This document shows, piece after piece, positions 41,577 through 50,176 of a stretch of 64,000 nucleotides of DNA. The stretch lies in assembly GCF_014212175.1 (NCBI RefSeq), contig NZ_JACJVR010000128.1, positions 1 to 64,000 of the forward strand, in the 5' to 3' direction. The position numbers and the translations under genes were made by a program. Source of the stretch: Cohnella xylanilytica (GTDB taxonomy: Bacteria; Bacillota; Bacilli; Paenibacillales; Paenibacillaceae). Positions within the stretch are counted from its first letter, which is position 1; every line of letters starts with the position of its first letter. The notes under the pieces are model-generated. The model saw nothing but the letters and a program-made list of their open reading frames with translations. It did no database searches and was not told the DNA's origin.

Positions 41577-42068
41577 ATGATCCGAAAGCTCGCCGTCGAG
41601 ATGCATTTGCCGGAAGGCAAGCGGCCGGGCTATTACGCCCAGATCGTCAAAGGAATCGCCGAACGCGTCGAATTGTTCGACCGCCGCAAGGAGCTTCTCG
41701 TTCTCGGCTCCGAGGACGATCTTCCGCCCGTCGAGGAGCTGCTTAGGCGCTATAACGCCGGCTTCGAGACGCTGGAGCTGCTGCTGCTCCCGGAGGACGG
41801 GCTTCAGCGGGAGAGCCTGTACGAGGACGTCGTCATCGAGACGATGAACGGCCGTTCGTACACGGTCTGGCCGGACGTCGCCTACTTCCGGCTGACGGCG
41901 GAAGGGCCGGAAGCGGAAGCCGCCCCGGCCCTTCTGCAACTGCAAGAGAATATGGTCGTTACCGTTCGGGAGAACGAACGGGTCTGGCACGGCGTGGAAC
42001 GGAAGGAAGACGAATGGGTCGAGCGGGTCGCGAAGGCCTACGGCTGCGGCGTCGTCTGGTACGGTTAA
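41577..42068 (+). CDS. Conserved hypothetical protein (163 aa)
   Basis: I do not recognise this family. It is 163 aa, acidic, soluble, with no signal peptide or Cys pattern: MIRKLAVEMHLPEGKRPGYY at the start, a mixed alpha/beta middle (ELLVLGSEDDLPPVEELLRR) and a C-terminus rich in Trp/Val (VTVRENERVWHGVERKEDEW). AAGGAGGAA precedes the ATG; the upstream extension in frame is discarded. Codon use looks like its neighbours, so I think it is real. It lies near phoH in a locus resembling the yla region of Bacillus, but identity with ylaL is unproven. Confidence 0.7.
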   Translation: MIRKLAVEMHLPEGKRPGYYAQIVKGIAERVELFDRRKELLVLGSEDDLPPVEELLRRYNAGFETLELLLLPEDGLQRESLYEDVVIETMNGRSYTVWPDVAYFRLTAEGPEAEAAPALLQLQENMVVTVRENERVWHGVERKEDEWVERVAKAYGCGVVWYG

Positions 42069-42107
42069 GGCGGTTATGCGCTTCGGCCTCGTCGTCTGCG
42101 ACAGCGT

Positions 42108-42255
42108 CGGTCGCCGCAGCTTCGGTTGCGGCAGCGCCGATTAGGCAACGCCGATTGCCATAACTTCGGTTGCCATAGCGTCGGTTGCCATAGCGTCGGT
42201 TGCCATAGCGTCGGTTGCGGCAGCGCCGATTAGGCAACTCCGATGGCGCAGCGCC
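42108..42255. repeat. 15-bp tandem repeat (minisatellite)
   Basis: About ten copies of a 14-15-bp unit. Three identical copies of CGGTTGCCATAGCGT occur at 42167-42181, 42182-42196 and 42197-42211. A 27-bp block beginning CGGTTGCGGCAGCGC is repeated at 42123-42149 and 42212-42238. It fills most of the gap between the 163-aa gene and phoH. On the minus strand it can be read as RRYGN pentapeptides, but no start signal or family supports a gene. Confidence 0.85.
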
Positions 42256-42318
42256 GTTGCGCCGCGCCGGCCATGCGGGGCGCTATGGCCGCGCCCCCGG
42301 GCCTCCTTTTCCCCCCGG

Positions 42319-43650
42319 TTACAGACGTTCCGCCGCCAATTGGGCCAGCTTCGACCGCTCCCCCTTCTCCAGCGTCACATGCCCGCTTATCCCTTCCGCC
42401 TTGAACTGCTCGATCAGATAGGTGAGTCCGTTGCTCTGCGCGTCCAGATAAGGATGGTCGATCTGCTCCGGGTCTCCGAGGAGCACGATCTTGCTGTTCT
42501 CCCCCACGCGCGAGACGATCGTCTTCACCTCGTGCCGGCTTAAATTTTGCGCTTCGTCGATAATAATGAACTGCCCCGGAATGGACCGCCCCCGAATGTA
42601 CGTCAGCGCCTCCACCTGAATGCTTCCGAGGCCCATCAAAATTTTGTCCAGATCCCCCGACTTCTTCGTATCGAACAGAAACTCCAGGTTGTCGTAGATC
42701 GGCTGCATCCACGGACGCAGCTTCTCCTCCTTCTCTCCCGGCAGATAGCCGATGTCCTTGCCCATCGGCACGACGGGCCGCGCGATCAGCAGCTTCTTGT
42801 ACTTGTGCTCGTCCTCGACCTTCATCAGTCCCGCCGCCAGCGTCAGCAGCGTCTTCCCGGTGCCGGCGCGGCCGGACAGCGTGACGAGCGGAACGTCGTC
42901 GCTTAGCAGCAGCTCGAGCGCCATGCGCTGCTGCGCGTTGCGGGCCGTGATCCCCCATACCGGATCGTTGCTTAAGTGAAGCGGTTCGAGCCGCTGGCCG
43001 TCCTGGCTGACCTTGAGCAGCGCCGACTTGCTCGTGCCGAGCTCGTCGCGCAGGATGACGAATTCGTTCGGATGCAGCTTGACCTTCAGGCCGAGATGGT
43101 TGATCCCGAGGAACCGGTACGTGTAGAACTCGTCGATGACGGACGGATGCACGTGCAGCGTCAGATGGCCCGTGTACTGGTCGGACGGCGACACCGTGCG
43201 GTCGGACAAGTAATCCTGGGCGGTGATGCCGAGCACGTCGGCCTTGACGCGCACGAGGACGTCCTTGCTGACGAGAATGACGGGTCTCGGCTCCGGCTTC
43301 TCCTGTTCTTCGATATGGTAATTCAGCGCGACGGCCAGAATGCGGTTGTCGTTGGTCATCTCGCCGAACAGCTCTTGTACGCGTACGAACCGGCGATGAT
43401 TCAATTCGACCTTGAGGACGCCGCCGTTGTCCAGCGCGACCCCGTTGTGCAGGTGTCCGCCCTCGCGGACCCGGTCCAGCTCGCGCGAGACGAAGCGGGC
43501 GTTGCGCCCGATCTCGTCGGCGAGCCTCTTCTTGGAGTCGATCTCCTCCAGAACCACGGATGGAATGACGACCTCGTTCTCTTCGAAGGAGAACATGGCC
43601 ATCGGATCGTGCAGCAGCACGTTCGTATCGAGCACGTAGATTTTTTTCAA
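42319..43650 (-). CDS. PIN-PhoH family protein (YlaK type)
   Basis: 443-aa two-domain protein. The N-terminal PIN domain (about 1-140) has KIYVLDTNVLLHD with Asp8, VVLEEIDSKKR and NDNRILAVAL, the acidic residues of the Mg-dependent nuclease site. The C-terminal PhoH ATPase (about 240-443) has Walker A SGRAGTGKT, Walker B FIIIDEAQN and LLGDPEQID. PIN-PhoH proteins are RNA helicase/RNases in other bacteria. The start is TTG at 43650, preceded by GGGAGGGA; a long in-frame upstream part lies antisense to the lipoprotein gene and is rejected. B. subtilis YlaK is the expected counterpart. Confidence 0.92.
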   Translation of the reverse strand: MKKIYVLDTNVLLHDPMAMFSFEENEVVIPSVVLEEIDSKKRLADEIGRNARFVSRELDRVREGGHLHNGVALDNGGVLKVELNHRRFVRVQELFGEMTNDNRILAVALNYHIEEQEKPEPRPVILVSKDVLVRVKADVLGITAQDYLSDRTVSPSDQYTGHLTLHVHPSVIDEFYTYRFLGINHLGLKVKLHPNEFVILRDELGTSKSALLKVSQDGQRLEPLHLSNDPVWGITARNAQQRMALELLLSDDVPLVTLSGRAGTGKTLLTLAAGLMKVEDEHKYKKLLIARPVVPMGKDIGYLPGEKEEKLRPWMQPIYDNLEFLFDTKKSGDLDKILMGLGSIQVEALTYIRGRSIPGQFIIIDEAQNLSRHEVKTIVSRVGENSKIVLLGDPEQIDHPYLDAQSNGLTYLIEQFKAEGISGHVTLEKGERSKLAQLAAERL

Positions 43651-43824
43651 CGGCTGTCCCTCCCGGGTTCGACGGATTGTGGCGATTTGACCATTCCTGA
43701 ATCGCAGGCTGACGACGGGGAACAATGAGATCAGGTTGTACGGTTGCTGGCGAAAGCGCGTCTTTTCCGGGCGGCTTTCCGGGCATCCCCTCCATGCAGA
43801 ATTTACAACAGGATGGTGATCCTC

Positions 43825-44430
43825 ATGAACATCGCAAAAACGGGCCCTAGTCTCGCCGCCGGTCTTCTGCTCGCGGGTCTGGCGTTCGGCGCCTCCGGCT
43901 GCGGAACGCGGCAGGCGAGTCCTCCTCCCGCCGCGGACGGCCGGCTTAACGTGCAGAGCGCGACGCCGGGGCCGGAATACGGCGGAACGGCCATCGCCCA
44001 CCCGAGCGAAGTCGCCGCTCATCTGGAGCAGCTGGCCAGAGGGGTCAAGGGAGTCCGCGGCGCCAACTGCGTCGTCTTCGGCAAGTACGCGATCGTCGGC
44101 ATCGACGTCGAGCCTACGCTGGAACGCTCGCGCGTCGGCACCGTCAAGTACGCGGTCGCGGAAGCGTTCCGCAAGGATCCTTACGGCATCGACGCCGTCG
44201 TGACCGCCGACGTCGACATGGCCCAGCGGCTTCGCGAGATCCGTCAGGACGTCCGCCAAGGACGCCCGATCGCGGGTTTCGCGGAAGAGCTGGCCGATAT
44301 CGTCGGGCGGCTCGTGCCGCAGATGCCGCGCAGCGTCGTTCCGCCGGCTTCCCCGGACGGCCATGCGGGAGTCCGTTCTTCGCAGATCCAACACGGGACG
44401 ACTCGCGGAGGCACTTCCGCCGGCAGATAA
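43825..44430 (+). CDS. YhcN/YlaJ-family sporulation lipoprotein
   Basis: 201-aa lipoprotein. Signal peptide with a Gly-Ala-Ser-Gly-Cys lipobox, Cys26. The core (about 60-140) shows the YhcN/YlaJ pattern: VAAHLEQLARGVKGVRGANC, VVFGKYAIVGIDVEP, VKYAVAEAFRKDPYGIDAVV, then REIRQDVRQGRPIAGFAEEL. The family is associated with spores and germination in Bacillus. The ATG at 43825 is preferred over 43813 because AGGATGGTGA lies at a good distance. It is divergent from phoH, and no plus-strand terminator is evident. Confidence 0.88.
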   Translation: MNIAKTGPSLAAGLLLAGLAFGASGCGTRQASPPPAADGRLNVQSATPGPEYGGTAIAHPSEVAAHLEQLARGVKGVRGANCVVFGKYAIVGIDVEPTLERSRVGTVKYAVAEAFRKDPYGIDAVVTADVDMAQRLREIRQDVRQGRPIAGFAEELADIVGRLVPQMPRSVVPPASPDGHAGVRSSQIQHGTTRGGTSAGR

Positions 44431-44480
44431 TGCGGTCACGGAAATCGACGCCGGACGACGCTTCTCCGCCCGAAAAGAAC

Positions 44481-44510
44481 AAAAAAAGCCCAGTGAAAAT
44501 CACTGGGCTT
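44481..44510 (-). terminator. Terminator of the small minus-strand transcript
   Basis: Perfect 11-bp arms (44500-44510 and 44486-44496) with a 3-nt loop, and a seven-base T-run on the minus strand (44481-44487). The stop codon of the small gene (44500-44502) lies inside the first arm. On the plus strand the T-run is interrupted, so the main direction is minus. Confidence 0.85.
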
Positions 44511-44706
44511 CTCTCATGGGCATATCATCTTGTCCGAACGGGCATATCGGGGCGGCGCCGCGGCGCGGCGCGCGCTCCGAGGCCTCGGACGGACGAAGAC
44601 GGGCGGACGCGAAGGCCGATTCGCGTCGAATTCGCTCCGCGAACCGCAGCTCGCCGCCGATACGTCCGAACCGGAATCCCGAAGGAGCCGCCATCGTCTT
44701 CGCCAT
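44500..44706 (-). CDS. Putative small protein (68 aa) or untranslated RNA
   Basis: I do not recognise this. The reading frame is 68 aa, Arg/Ala-rich, with one Cys and no domain or membrane segment. Support for a gene is external: GAGGAGGATGG is well placed before the ATG, there is a good promoter about 65 bp upstream, and a strong terminator overlaps the stop codon. The composition is not convincingly protein-like, so the transcript (about 285 nt) may instead be a regulatory RNA. The antisense or alternative frames are no better. Confidence 0.45.
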   Translation of the reverse strand: MAKTMAAPSGFRFGRIGGELRFAERIRRESAFASARLRPSEASERAPRRGAAPICPFGQDDMPMREAQ

Positions 44707-44767
44707 CCGCCATCCTCCTCGCCGCGCGAGGCTCTGCCTTCAGGCTGGCCCCGGCCGTCGGATTGTT

Positions 44768-44803
44768 GGCCCTATTATAGCATAGGGCCGATTCCGATTC
44801 CAA
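44768..44803 (-). promoter_or_regulatory. Promoter with palindromic operator for the small transcript
   Basis: Minus strand: -35 TTGGAA (44798-44803), 18-bp spacer, -10 TATAAT (44774-44779). An 8-bp perfect inverted repeat, GGCCCTAT and ATAGGGCC (44768-44789), lies across the -10 box, the classical position for a repressor site. Which gene uses it other than the small frame is not apparent: the plus strand at this place shows no comparable promoter. Confidence 0.65.
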
Positions 44804-44868
44804 GCGTCAAAGTGTCGAACATCCTTCAAGCATGAACAGCTTCGCGACGCTCCTCGGATCGGGCGAGG

Positions 44869-45972
44869 TCACTCCCCGGACGCTCCGGAAGCTTCGGAGG
44901 AAGCCTCCGGCTGCGAGGCGCGGCCGTTCGGCGTCAGCTCCTCCGCCAACGCCCGCTTGGCCTCTTCGAGCTTATCGTCGTTGATATAGACGAACGGGCT
45001 CTTCCAGACGCCTTCCAGCGGAATGAAGCGAATCTGCTCCCGGTTAATATCGTAATACGCCTTCAGCATGTTCTCGATCTGCGCCTTCGGAATGTCGGTT
45101 CGCATATTGTCGCCGACGGCCGAGATGACGTTGCCGAGCTTCGGAATGCTGCCGAACGACTTCATCTTGTCCACGATCGCCCCGAGCACCCGGCTCTGCC
45201 GGTCGTTGCGGTCGAAGTCGCTGGAGGCGGCCGTGCCGCGGTTCGACTTCCGGTAGCGGACGAAGTCGAGCGCGTTCTTCCCGTCGAGATGCTGGTCGCC
45301 CTTCTTCAAGTTGATGTCGGTCCCGTCGGCGTTGTCCACCCATCTCATGTCCTGGTCCACGTATACGTCGATGCCGCCGAGGGCGTCGACCACGTCCGAG
45401 AAGCCTTGGAAGTTGAGGACGGCCGTATAGTCGATCGGGATGTCGAAGTACTTGCCCATCATCTCCCGGGTATTGTCGCGGGCGTAAGCGTCAGCCGCCT
45501 CGTCCTTCAAGCCTTCCTTCGTCCGGGCGATCCGATGGAAGCCGGCGTAGAAGGCGTTCACCTTCTGCTCCTTGTAGCCGCTGAGCTGCAAGTCCGTGTC
45601 CCGGGGGACCGAGACGACGGTCGCCGTATTCGATTGCGGATTCATCGCGATGACCATGACGACGTCGGTGTTCATGCTTCCGGTCTGCTTGCGGTAGTCC
45701 ATTCCGAGCAGAAGCATGGAGATCGGCTTCACCTGGGCGCGCTCCGCGGACGGGATCGGCTTCGAATCTCCCCCCGGCATGGCGATGTCGCCCAGCGCGT
45801 CGTTGGCTTCCTTCCACAAGTAGCCGGCGTAGCTTCCCAATCCGATAATAATGATGGCGAGAATCGTAAAGAGGACGGTCAGTCCCCTGCGCGCGCGGCG
45901 CTTCGTTTTTTTGGCGACCGGCTTGGCGGCCGGGCCGCGGGATCGCGGCGGCAATGGCGCGCTCGTGCTCAT
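44869..45972 (-). CDS. LytR-CpsA-Psr (LCP) family cell-wall glycopolymer ligase
   Basis: 367 aa. A basic N-terminal cytoplasmic part (KKTKRRARRG), a membrane helix (about 30-49) and an extracellular LCP domain: SMLLLGMDYRKQTGSMNTDV, VVSVPRDTDLQL, YTAVLNFQGFSDVVDALGGI, DGKNALDFVRYRKSNRG and DFDRNDRQSRVLGAI contain the conserved Arg/Asp residues for lipid-pyrophosphate binding. It attaches teichoic acid-like polymers to peptidoglycan (TagT/U/V role). A Ser/Glu/Ala tail follows. It abuts the upstream 99-aa gene directly, implying co-transcription. Confidence 0.93.
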   Translation of the reverse strand: MSTSAPLPPRSRGPAAKPVAKKTKRRARRGLTVLFTILAIIIIGLGSYAGYLWKEANDALGDIAMPGGDSKPIPSAERAQVKPISMLLLGMDYRKQTGSMNTDVVMVIAMNPQSNTATVVSVPRDTDLQLSGYKEQKVNAFYAGFHRIARTKEGLKDEAADAYARDNTREMMGKYFDIPIDYTAVLNFQGFSDVVDALGGIDVYVDQDMRWVDNADGTDINLKKGDQHLDGKNALDFVRYRKSNRGTAASSDFDRNDRQSRVLGAIVDKMKSFGSIPKLGNVISAVGDNMRTDIPKAQIENMLKAYYDINREQIRFIPLEGVWKSPFVYINDDKLEEAKRALAEELTPNGRASQPEASSEASGASGE

Positions 45973-46272
45973 CTAAGTCACCTCGAAATCTTCGTCGTCT
46001 CGTTCTCCGCCGAAGCCGTACAGATCGTTCGACAGCTGCTCGGCCGCTTCCCGGTCGAACCAGACGGTCTTCCCGTTGTTCTCCCGGTCCGTATAGGAGA
46101 CGTAAATTTTCGCTTCGTCGCGCGAGGCGACTTCAATCGATGCCAAGCCGTGGTCTTCCGACAAAATCTGCGCGAAGTAGCGAAGCGATTCCCGGGCCGC
46201 CCCGTCGTCGGGACGGCGCTCGGTCATCAGCTTCGTCTGCAGCCAATAGAACAAAGTGTCGGTCAGTCGCAT
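45973..46272 (-). CDS. Conserved hypothetical protein (99 aa)
   Basis: Unrecognised family; 99 aa, acidic C-terminus (GGERDDEDFEVT). The sequence FYWLQTKLMTERRPDD, LASIEVASRDEAKIYVSYTD and KTVWFDREAAEQLSNDLYG looks like a compact alpha/beta protein with no membrane segment. ATG at 46272 (MRLTDTLFY) is preferred, with GGGGAG six bases upstream; an ATG two codons earlier is too close to that site. It ends exactly where the LCP gene begins. Function unknown. Confidence 0.75.
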   Translation of the reverse strand: MRLTDTLFYWLQTKLMTERRPDDGAARESLRYFAQILSEDHGLASIEVASRDEAKIYVSYTDRENNGKTVWFDREAAEQLSNDLYGFGGERDDEDFEVT

Positions 46273-46339
46273 CGGCATCTCCCCATCCGTCCGTAGATTG
46301 ATAGACGAAGTCCGGACGCGGCGGCCTAGCCCCGCCGCT

Positions 46340-46642
46340 TCAGCGAGGCTCCGCGCGGCCCGCGGGCTTGTCGCCGCCCTTGCCCCGCCGCTTGTCGTAC
46401 AGCTGGCGGGCGCGGAGCATCAGCATCATGACGACGGCTACCGCCATGCATTGGATAATCGGCAGCTTGTCCAGCTGCAGCAGCAGCAGAACGAGACAGC
46501 CGATGGCCATGATGACGTGGACGATGACTTCCTTCAGGATCGGAAGCCTGCCCATGCGGAAGACGGCGTTGAAGATGTAGATCGTAAAGGCGAGAATAAG
46601 CAGATAGGAAATAACGGGATGATCGTGGAACCACGCTTGCAT
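46340..46642 (-). CDS. YlaH-like membrane protein
   Basis: 100 aa with about three hydrophobic segments (about 10-26, 38-55, 63-78) and a basic tail (YDKRRGKGGDKPAGR). It resembles the YlaH-like family and sits next to typA, as ylaH does beside ylaG/typA in B. subtilis. Function unknown. Confidence 0.8.
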   Translation of the reverse strand: MQAWFHDHPVISYLLILAFTIYIFNAVFRMGRLPILKEVIVHVIMAIGCLVLLLLQLDKLPIIQCMAVAVVMMLMLRARQLYDKRRGKGGDKPAGRAEPR

Positions 46643-46697
46643 CGGGAATCCCTCCTACGCTTCGGCTTAAGCGCCGATGGCCGGGGAGCTCGGCGCG

Positions 46698-48539
46698 TTA
46701 AACGCCGGACTCCGCCATCTTGCGCTGTTTATCGTACCGGTCGCGTTCGCTCTTGTTCAAGATCTTCTTGCGCAGGCGAATCGACTTCGGCGTAATCTCG
46801 CACAACTCGTCGTCGTTCAAGTATTCGAGCGCTTCTTCCATCGACATGAGCCGCGGCGTCTTAAGCCGGACCGTATCTTCCTTCGTCGCGGAGCGAACGT
46901 TGGTCAGCGCCTTCTCCTTGCAGATGTTGACGATGATGTCGTTGTCGCGGGTATGCTCGCCGACGATCATGCCTTCGTACACTTCCGTGCCCGGCTCGAC
47001 GAACAGGATGCCGCGGTCTTCGACGCTCATCATGCCGTAGAACGTCGACGTTCCCGTCTCGCTCGCGATCAGCACGCCCTGGTGGCGTCCGCCGACCTGG
47101 CCGCCGATGACGGGGCCGTAGCTGTCGAACGCGTGGTTCATGACGCCGTAGCCGCGCGTCAGCGTCAGGAAGTTCGTGCGGTAGCCGATCAGGCCGCGCG
47201 CCGGAATGAGGAACTCGAGGCGGATCTGGCCGTTGCCGTTGTTGATCATGTTGACCATCTCGGCCTTGCGCGTGCCGAGGCTCTCCATGACGGCGCCCAT
47301 GCTGTCTTCCGGAACGTCGATCAGCAGCCGTTCGATCGGCTCGGACTTGACGCCGTCGATCTCGCGGACGATGACTTCCGGCTTCGACACTTGCAGCTCA
47401 TAGCCTTCGCGGCGCATGTTCTCGATCAGGATGCCGAGGTGCAGCTCGCCGCGTCCGCTTACGATGAAGGCGTCCGGGCTGTCCGTCTCGTCGACGCGCA
47501 GGGCGACGTCGGTCTCGAGCTCCTTGAACAGGCGCTCGCGCAGCTTGCGGGACGTGACGAACTTGCCTTCGCGGCCGGCGAACGGGCTGTTGTTGACGAG
47601 GAACGTCATCTGCAGCGTCGGCTCGTCGATCTTCAGCACCGGCAGCGCTTCGGGGTTCGCCGGATCGGCGACGGTCTCGCCGATGTTGACGTCCTTGATG
47701 CCCGCGATGGCGATAATGTCGCCCGCCGCGGCTTCCTCCATCTCGACCCGCTTCAGCCCCTGGAAGCCGAACAGCTTCTCGATGCGGGCCTGGCGGATCT
47801 TGCCTTCGCGGTCGAGCACGGCGACCGGCTGGCCTTGGCGGATCTTGCCGCGGTTGACGCGGCCGATCGGGATGCGGCCCAGGTATTCGTTGTAGTCGAG
47901 CAGCGTCACGAGGAACTGCAGCGGCGCTTCCGTGTCTTCCGTCGGATGCGGAATCTTGTCCACGATCGTCTCGTACAGCGGCTCCATCGTCGTGCCGAGC
48001 ACGTTCGGATCGAGGCTGGCGATGCCGTTGAGGCCCGAAGCGTAGACGACCGGGAAGTCGAGCTGGTCGTCGTTCGCGTCAAGCTCGATGAACAGCTCGA
48101 GCACTTCGTCGATGACTTCGGCGGGACGCGCGGCCGGACGGTCGATCTTGTTGACGACGACGATCGGCGTGAGGCCCGCTTCGAGCGCCTTCCGCAGGAC
48201 GAACTTCGTCTGCGGCATGCAGCCTTCGAAGGCGTCGACGACGAGCAGGACGCCGTCGACCATCTTCATGATCCGCTCGACTTCGCCGCCGAAGTCGGCG
48301 TGCCCCGGGGTGTCGACGATGTTGATCAGGTAGTCTTTGTAGTGCACGGCCGTGTTCTTGGCCAGAATCGTAATACCGCGCTCCCGCTCCAGGTCGTTGG
48401 AGTCCATCGCGCGCTCCTGCACCTGCTCGTTCTCCCGGAACGTGCCGGATTGCCGCAGCAGCTGGTCGACGAGGGTCGTCTTGCCGTGGTCGACGTGCGC
48501 GATGATGGCGATATTGCGAATGCGATCTCTTGGATGCAT
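46698..48539 (-). CDS. typA: Ribosome-associated GTPase TypA/BipA
   Basis: 613-aa translational GTPase. G1 is AHVDHGKT (about 14-21), G2/G3 regions are RERGITILAKNTAV and DTPGHADFGGEVER, and G4 is NKIDRPAARP. The EF-G-like domains and C-terminal BipA domain (LIPARGLIGYRTNFLTLTRG, ENMRREGYELQVSKPEVI) are full length. It binds the ribosome and aids 50S assembly and stress or low-temperature growth. The gene lies 56 bp upstream of the ylaH-like gene; the 317-bp gap before it contains its promoter region and a terminator of the next minus-strand gene. Confidence 0.96.
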   Translation of the reverse strand: MHPRDRIRNIAIIAHVDHGKTTLVDQLLRQSGTFRENEQVQERAMDSNDLERERGITILAKNTAVHYKDYLINIVDTPGHADFGGEVERIMKMVDGVLLVVDAFEGCMPQTKFVLRKALEAGLTPIVVVNKIDRPAARPAEVIDEVLELFIELDANDDQLDFPVVYASGLNGIASLDPNVLGTTMEPLYETIVDKIPHPTEDTEAPLQFLVTLLDYNEYLGRIPIGRVNRGKIRQGQPVAVLDREGKIRQARIEKLFGFQGLKRVEMEEAAAGDIIAIAGIKDVNIGETVADPANPEALPVLKIDEPTLQMTFLVNNSPFAGREGKFVTSRKLRERLFKELETDVALRVDETDSPDAFIVSGRGELHLGILIENMRREGYELQVSKPEVIVREIDGVKSEPIERLLIDVPEDSMGAVMESLGTRKAEMVNMINNGNGQIRLEFLIPARGLIGYRTNFLTLTRGYGVMNHAFDSYGPVIGGQVGGRHQGVLIASETGTSTFYGMMSVEDRGILFVEPGTEVYEGMIVGEHTRDNDIIVNICKEKALTNVRSATKEDTVRLKTPRLMSMEEALEYLNDDELCEITPKSIRLRKKILNKSERDRYDKQRKMAESGV

Positions 48540-48770
48540 GCTTCCACTCCTATCTTTATATGAGGGTTAAACGGAGAACGAATGATGAAGGGCTAAGGTT
48601 GCGGCAGGTATCTCCTTCCAGCCGCCTGTTCTTATCCCATTGCTTGAATAGAACTTGAAGGCAGCAAAGGGGCTCGAGAGGCTGGACGTAAACTCTTCCG
48701 GGAGATCCTTGCTTTTCTTGTGCCCAATCATAAAACGGTTCCGCTTGAACCCCGAAATCCGGTGTCACGG

Positions 48771-48797
48771 AAAAACGCCGACGCGAGGTCGGCGTTC
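48771..48797 (-). terminator. Terminator downstream of the DUF/LiaF-like membrane gene
   Basis: Minus strand: 8-9-bp GC-rich stem (48771-48797) with a short loop, followed by five T. It lies about 60 bp after the stop of the membrane-protein gene at 48857. Confidence 0.75.
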
Positions 48798-48856
48798 TCC
48801 ACCTACATCCCTTCTATTATACGCCACGAATCTTAATTATCAAGCGATAATCGAGA

Positions 48857-49339
48857 TTACCGGAAGCGCGGGCGGCGAATGACGAGCCAGGCGCCCAGGG
48901 CGATCAGCACGACGGCCACGACGTAGATGCCCCACGTCCACAGAAGCGTCAGGACGAACAGCGCCACGGACAGCACCGCCAGGACGATGGAAGCGGTCCA
49001 GATGCCGCGGGAACGGACGTCTCCGAACGTGTAATATTCGTACAAGCCGACCGAGACAGCCAGAAGGAAGAACGGCCACAGGTACTTCATTACGCTCCAG
49101 TCGAACCAGTTGCCGATCAGGAGCAGCACCGACACGACGGTCAGAATGCCCGCCGGAATCAGCGAGACGGCCGGCAGCATGCGCCCGAAGAACAGCACGT
49201 GCAGCAGAACTCCCGGAATGAGGATGAACAACGGCCAGAAAACGGATCCGATAAAAGCGAATACCCCAAGCTTGCCGAGCAAAATGACCAATCCCGCAGC
49301 CAAGATGAGAACACCGACCGCGGCGGATTGCTTGTTCAC
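48857..49339 (-). CDS. LiaF/LiaI-like small membrane protein
   Basis: 160 aa with about five to six short hydrophobic segments (KQSAAVGVLILAAGLVILLG, SVFWPLFILIPGVLLHVLFF, VSLIPAGILTVVSVLLLIG, YLWPFFLLAVSVGLYEYY, TASIVLAVLSVALFVLTLLW). The FWPLFILIPG pattern is typical of the LiaF transmembrane-type/DUF5668 proteins in Firmicutes, which sense or modulate envelope stress. No partner regulator is adjacent, so the function is uncertain. Confidence 0.75.
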   Translation of the reverse strand: MNKQSAAVGVLILAAGLVILLGKLGVFAFIGSVFWPLFILIPGVLLHVLFFGRMLPAVSLIPAGILTVVSVLLLIGNWFDWSVMKYLWPFFLLAVSVGLYEYYTFGDVRSRGIWTASIVLAVLSVALFVLTLLWTWGIYVVAVVLIALGAWLVIRRPRFR

Positions 49340-49495
49340 GACGCTCCCCCACTTTATCTATGGTCTGCATAAAACTACCTGCGCAGAACGCCGACCGGCC
49401 GAATGCCGAAGACGGCGGCTTTTTTCTATAAGTTTAATGGAAGTCGCGAGAAAAAACCAGTTCCGCCGCAGAAAAAGTAGGCGTGGCGCGGCCGT

Positions 49496-50176
49496 CTACC
49501 GGACGGCTCCGGGCTTGCGGCGCCTCAGCAGGAGGGCCAGCGCGATGAGCAAGGCCACCAGGGCGTACGGAGCCGCGTGCGCGAAGTTCTCGGATACGTT
49601 CGGCATCGCGCGTTTAAGCCCCGGATCCTGAACGAGCATCTCGCCTGCGGCATAAGCGAGCAGCGCTCCGCCGATGTAGACGAGGAACGGCAGGCGGTCG
49701 AGAACGCGCAGGATGAAGGAGCTGCCCCAGATCATGATCGGAATGCTCATCGCGATCCCGATCATAAGCAGCGCGACATCCCCGCGGGCGACGGCGGCGA
49801 CGGCCAGCACGTTGTCCAGGCTCATGACGAAGTCCGCGACGATGATCGTCCACACCGCCCCGAACAGCGTCGTGGCGGATCGCGTCTCCCCCTCGGCATG
49901 CCCGTGGTCGTCGAGCAGAAGCTTCAGCGCGATGCCGAACAGAAGCGCGGCGCCGGCGGTTTGCATAAACGGAATCGCGAGCAGCTTCACCGCCGCAAGC
50001 GTCAGGACGCACCGGAGCAGCACGGCCGCCGCCGTCCCCCACCAGACGGCCGCTTGCCTCTGATCCGGGGAGAGGCGCCGCGCGGCCATCGCGATGACGA
50101 TCGCGTTGTCGCCGCTCAGCAGCAAATTGATCAGCACGATCTCGGCAAAAATCATGAAGCTCTCTCCGATGCCCAT
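49496..50176 (-). CDS. TerC-family integral membrane protein (YjbE-like)
   Basis: 226 aa, about seven transmembrane segments. The TerC signatures LLSGDNAIVIAMAARRL (about 17-33) and VADFVMSLDNVLAVAAVARG contain the conserved intramembrane Asp residues. TerC proteins are linked to Mn(II) export and metalation of secreted enzymes in Bacillus. It is divergent from a second TerC gene at 50307, with a 130-bp gap that shows no clear yybP-ykoY riboswitch. Confidence 0.92.
   Translation of the reverse strand: MGIGESFMIFAEIVLINLLLSGDNAIVIAMAARRLSPDQRQAAVWWGTAAAVLLRCVLTLAAVKLLAIPFMQTAGAALLFGIALKLLLDDHGHAEGETRSATTLFGAVWTIIVADFVMSLDNVLAVAAVARGDVALLMIGIAMSIPIMIWGSSFILRVLDRLPFLVYIGGALLAYAAGEMLVQDPGLKRAMPNVSENFAHAAPYALVALLIALALLLRRRKPGAVR

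Noticed and set aside
41959..42237. Gene for an RRYGN-repeat protein on the minus strand
   Set aside because: No ribosome site, half of the frame is antisense to the 163-aa gene, and the repeat is explained by the minisatellite.
42108..42255. CRISPR array
   Set aside because: Units are contiguous 14-15-bp tandem copies without unique spacers, and no cas gene is present.
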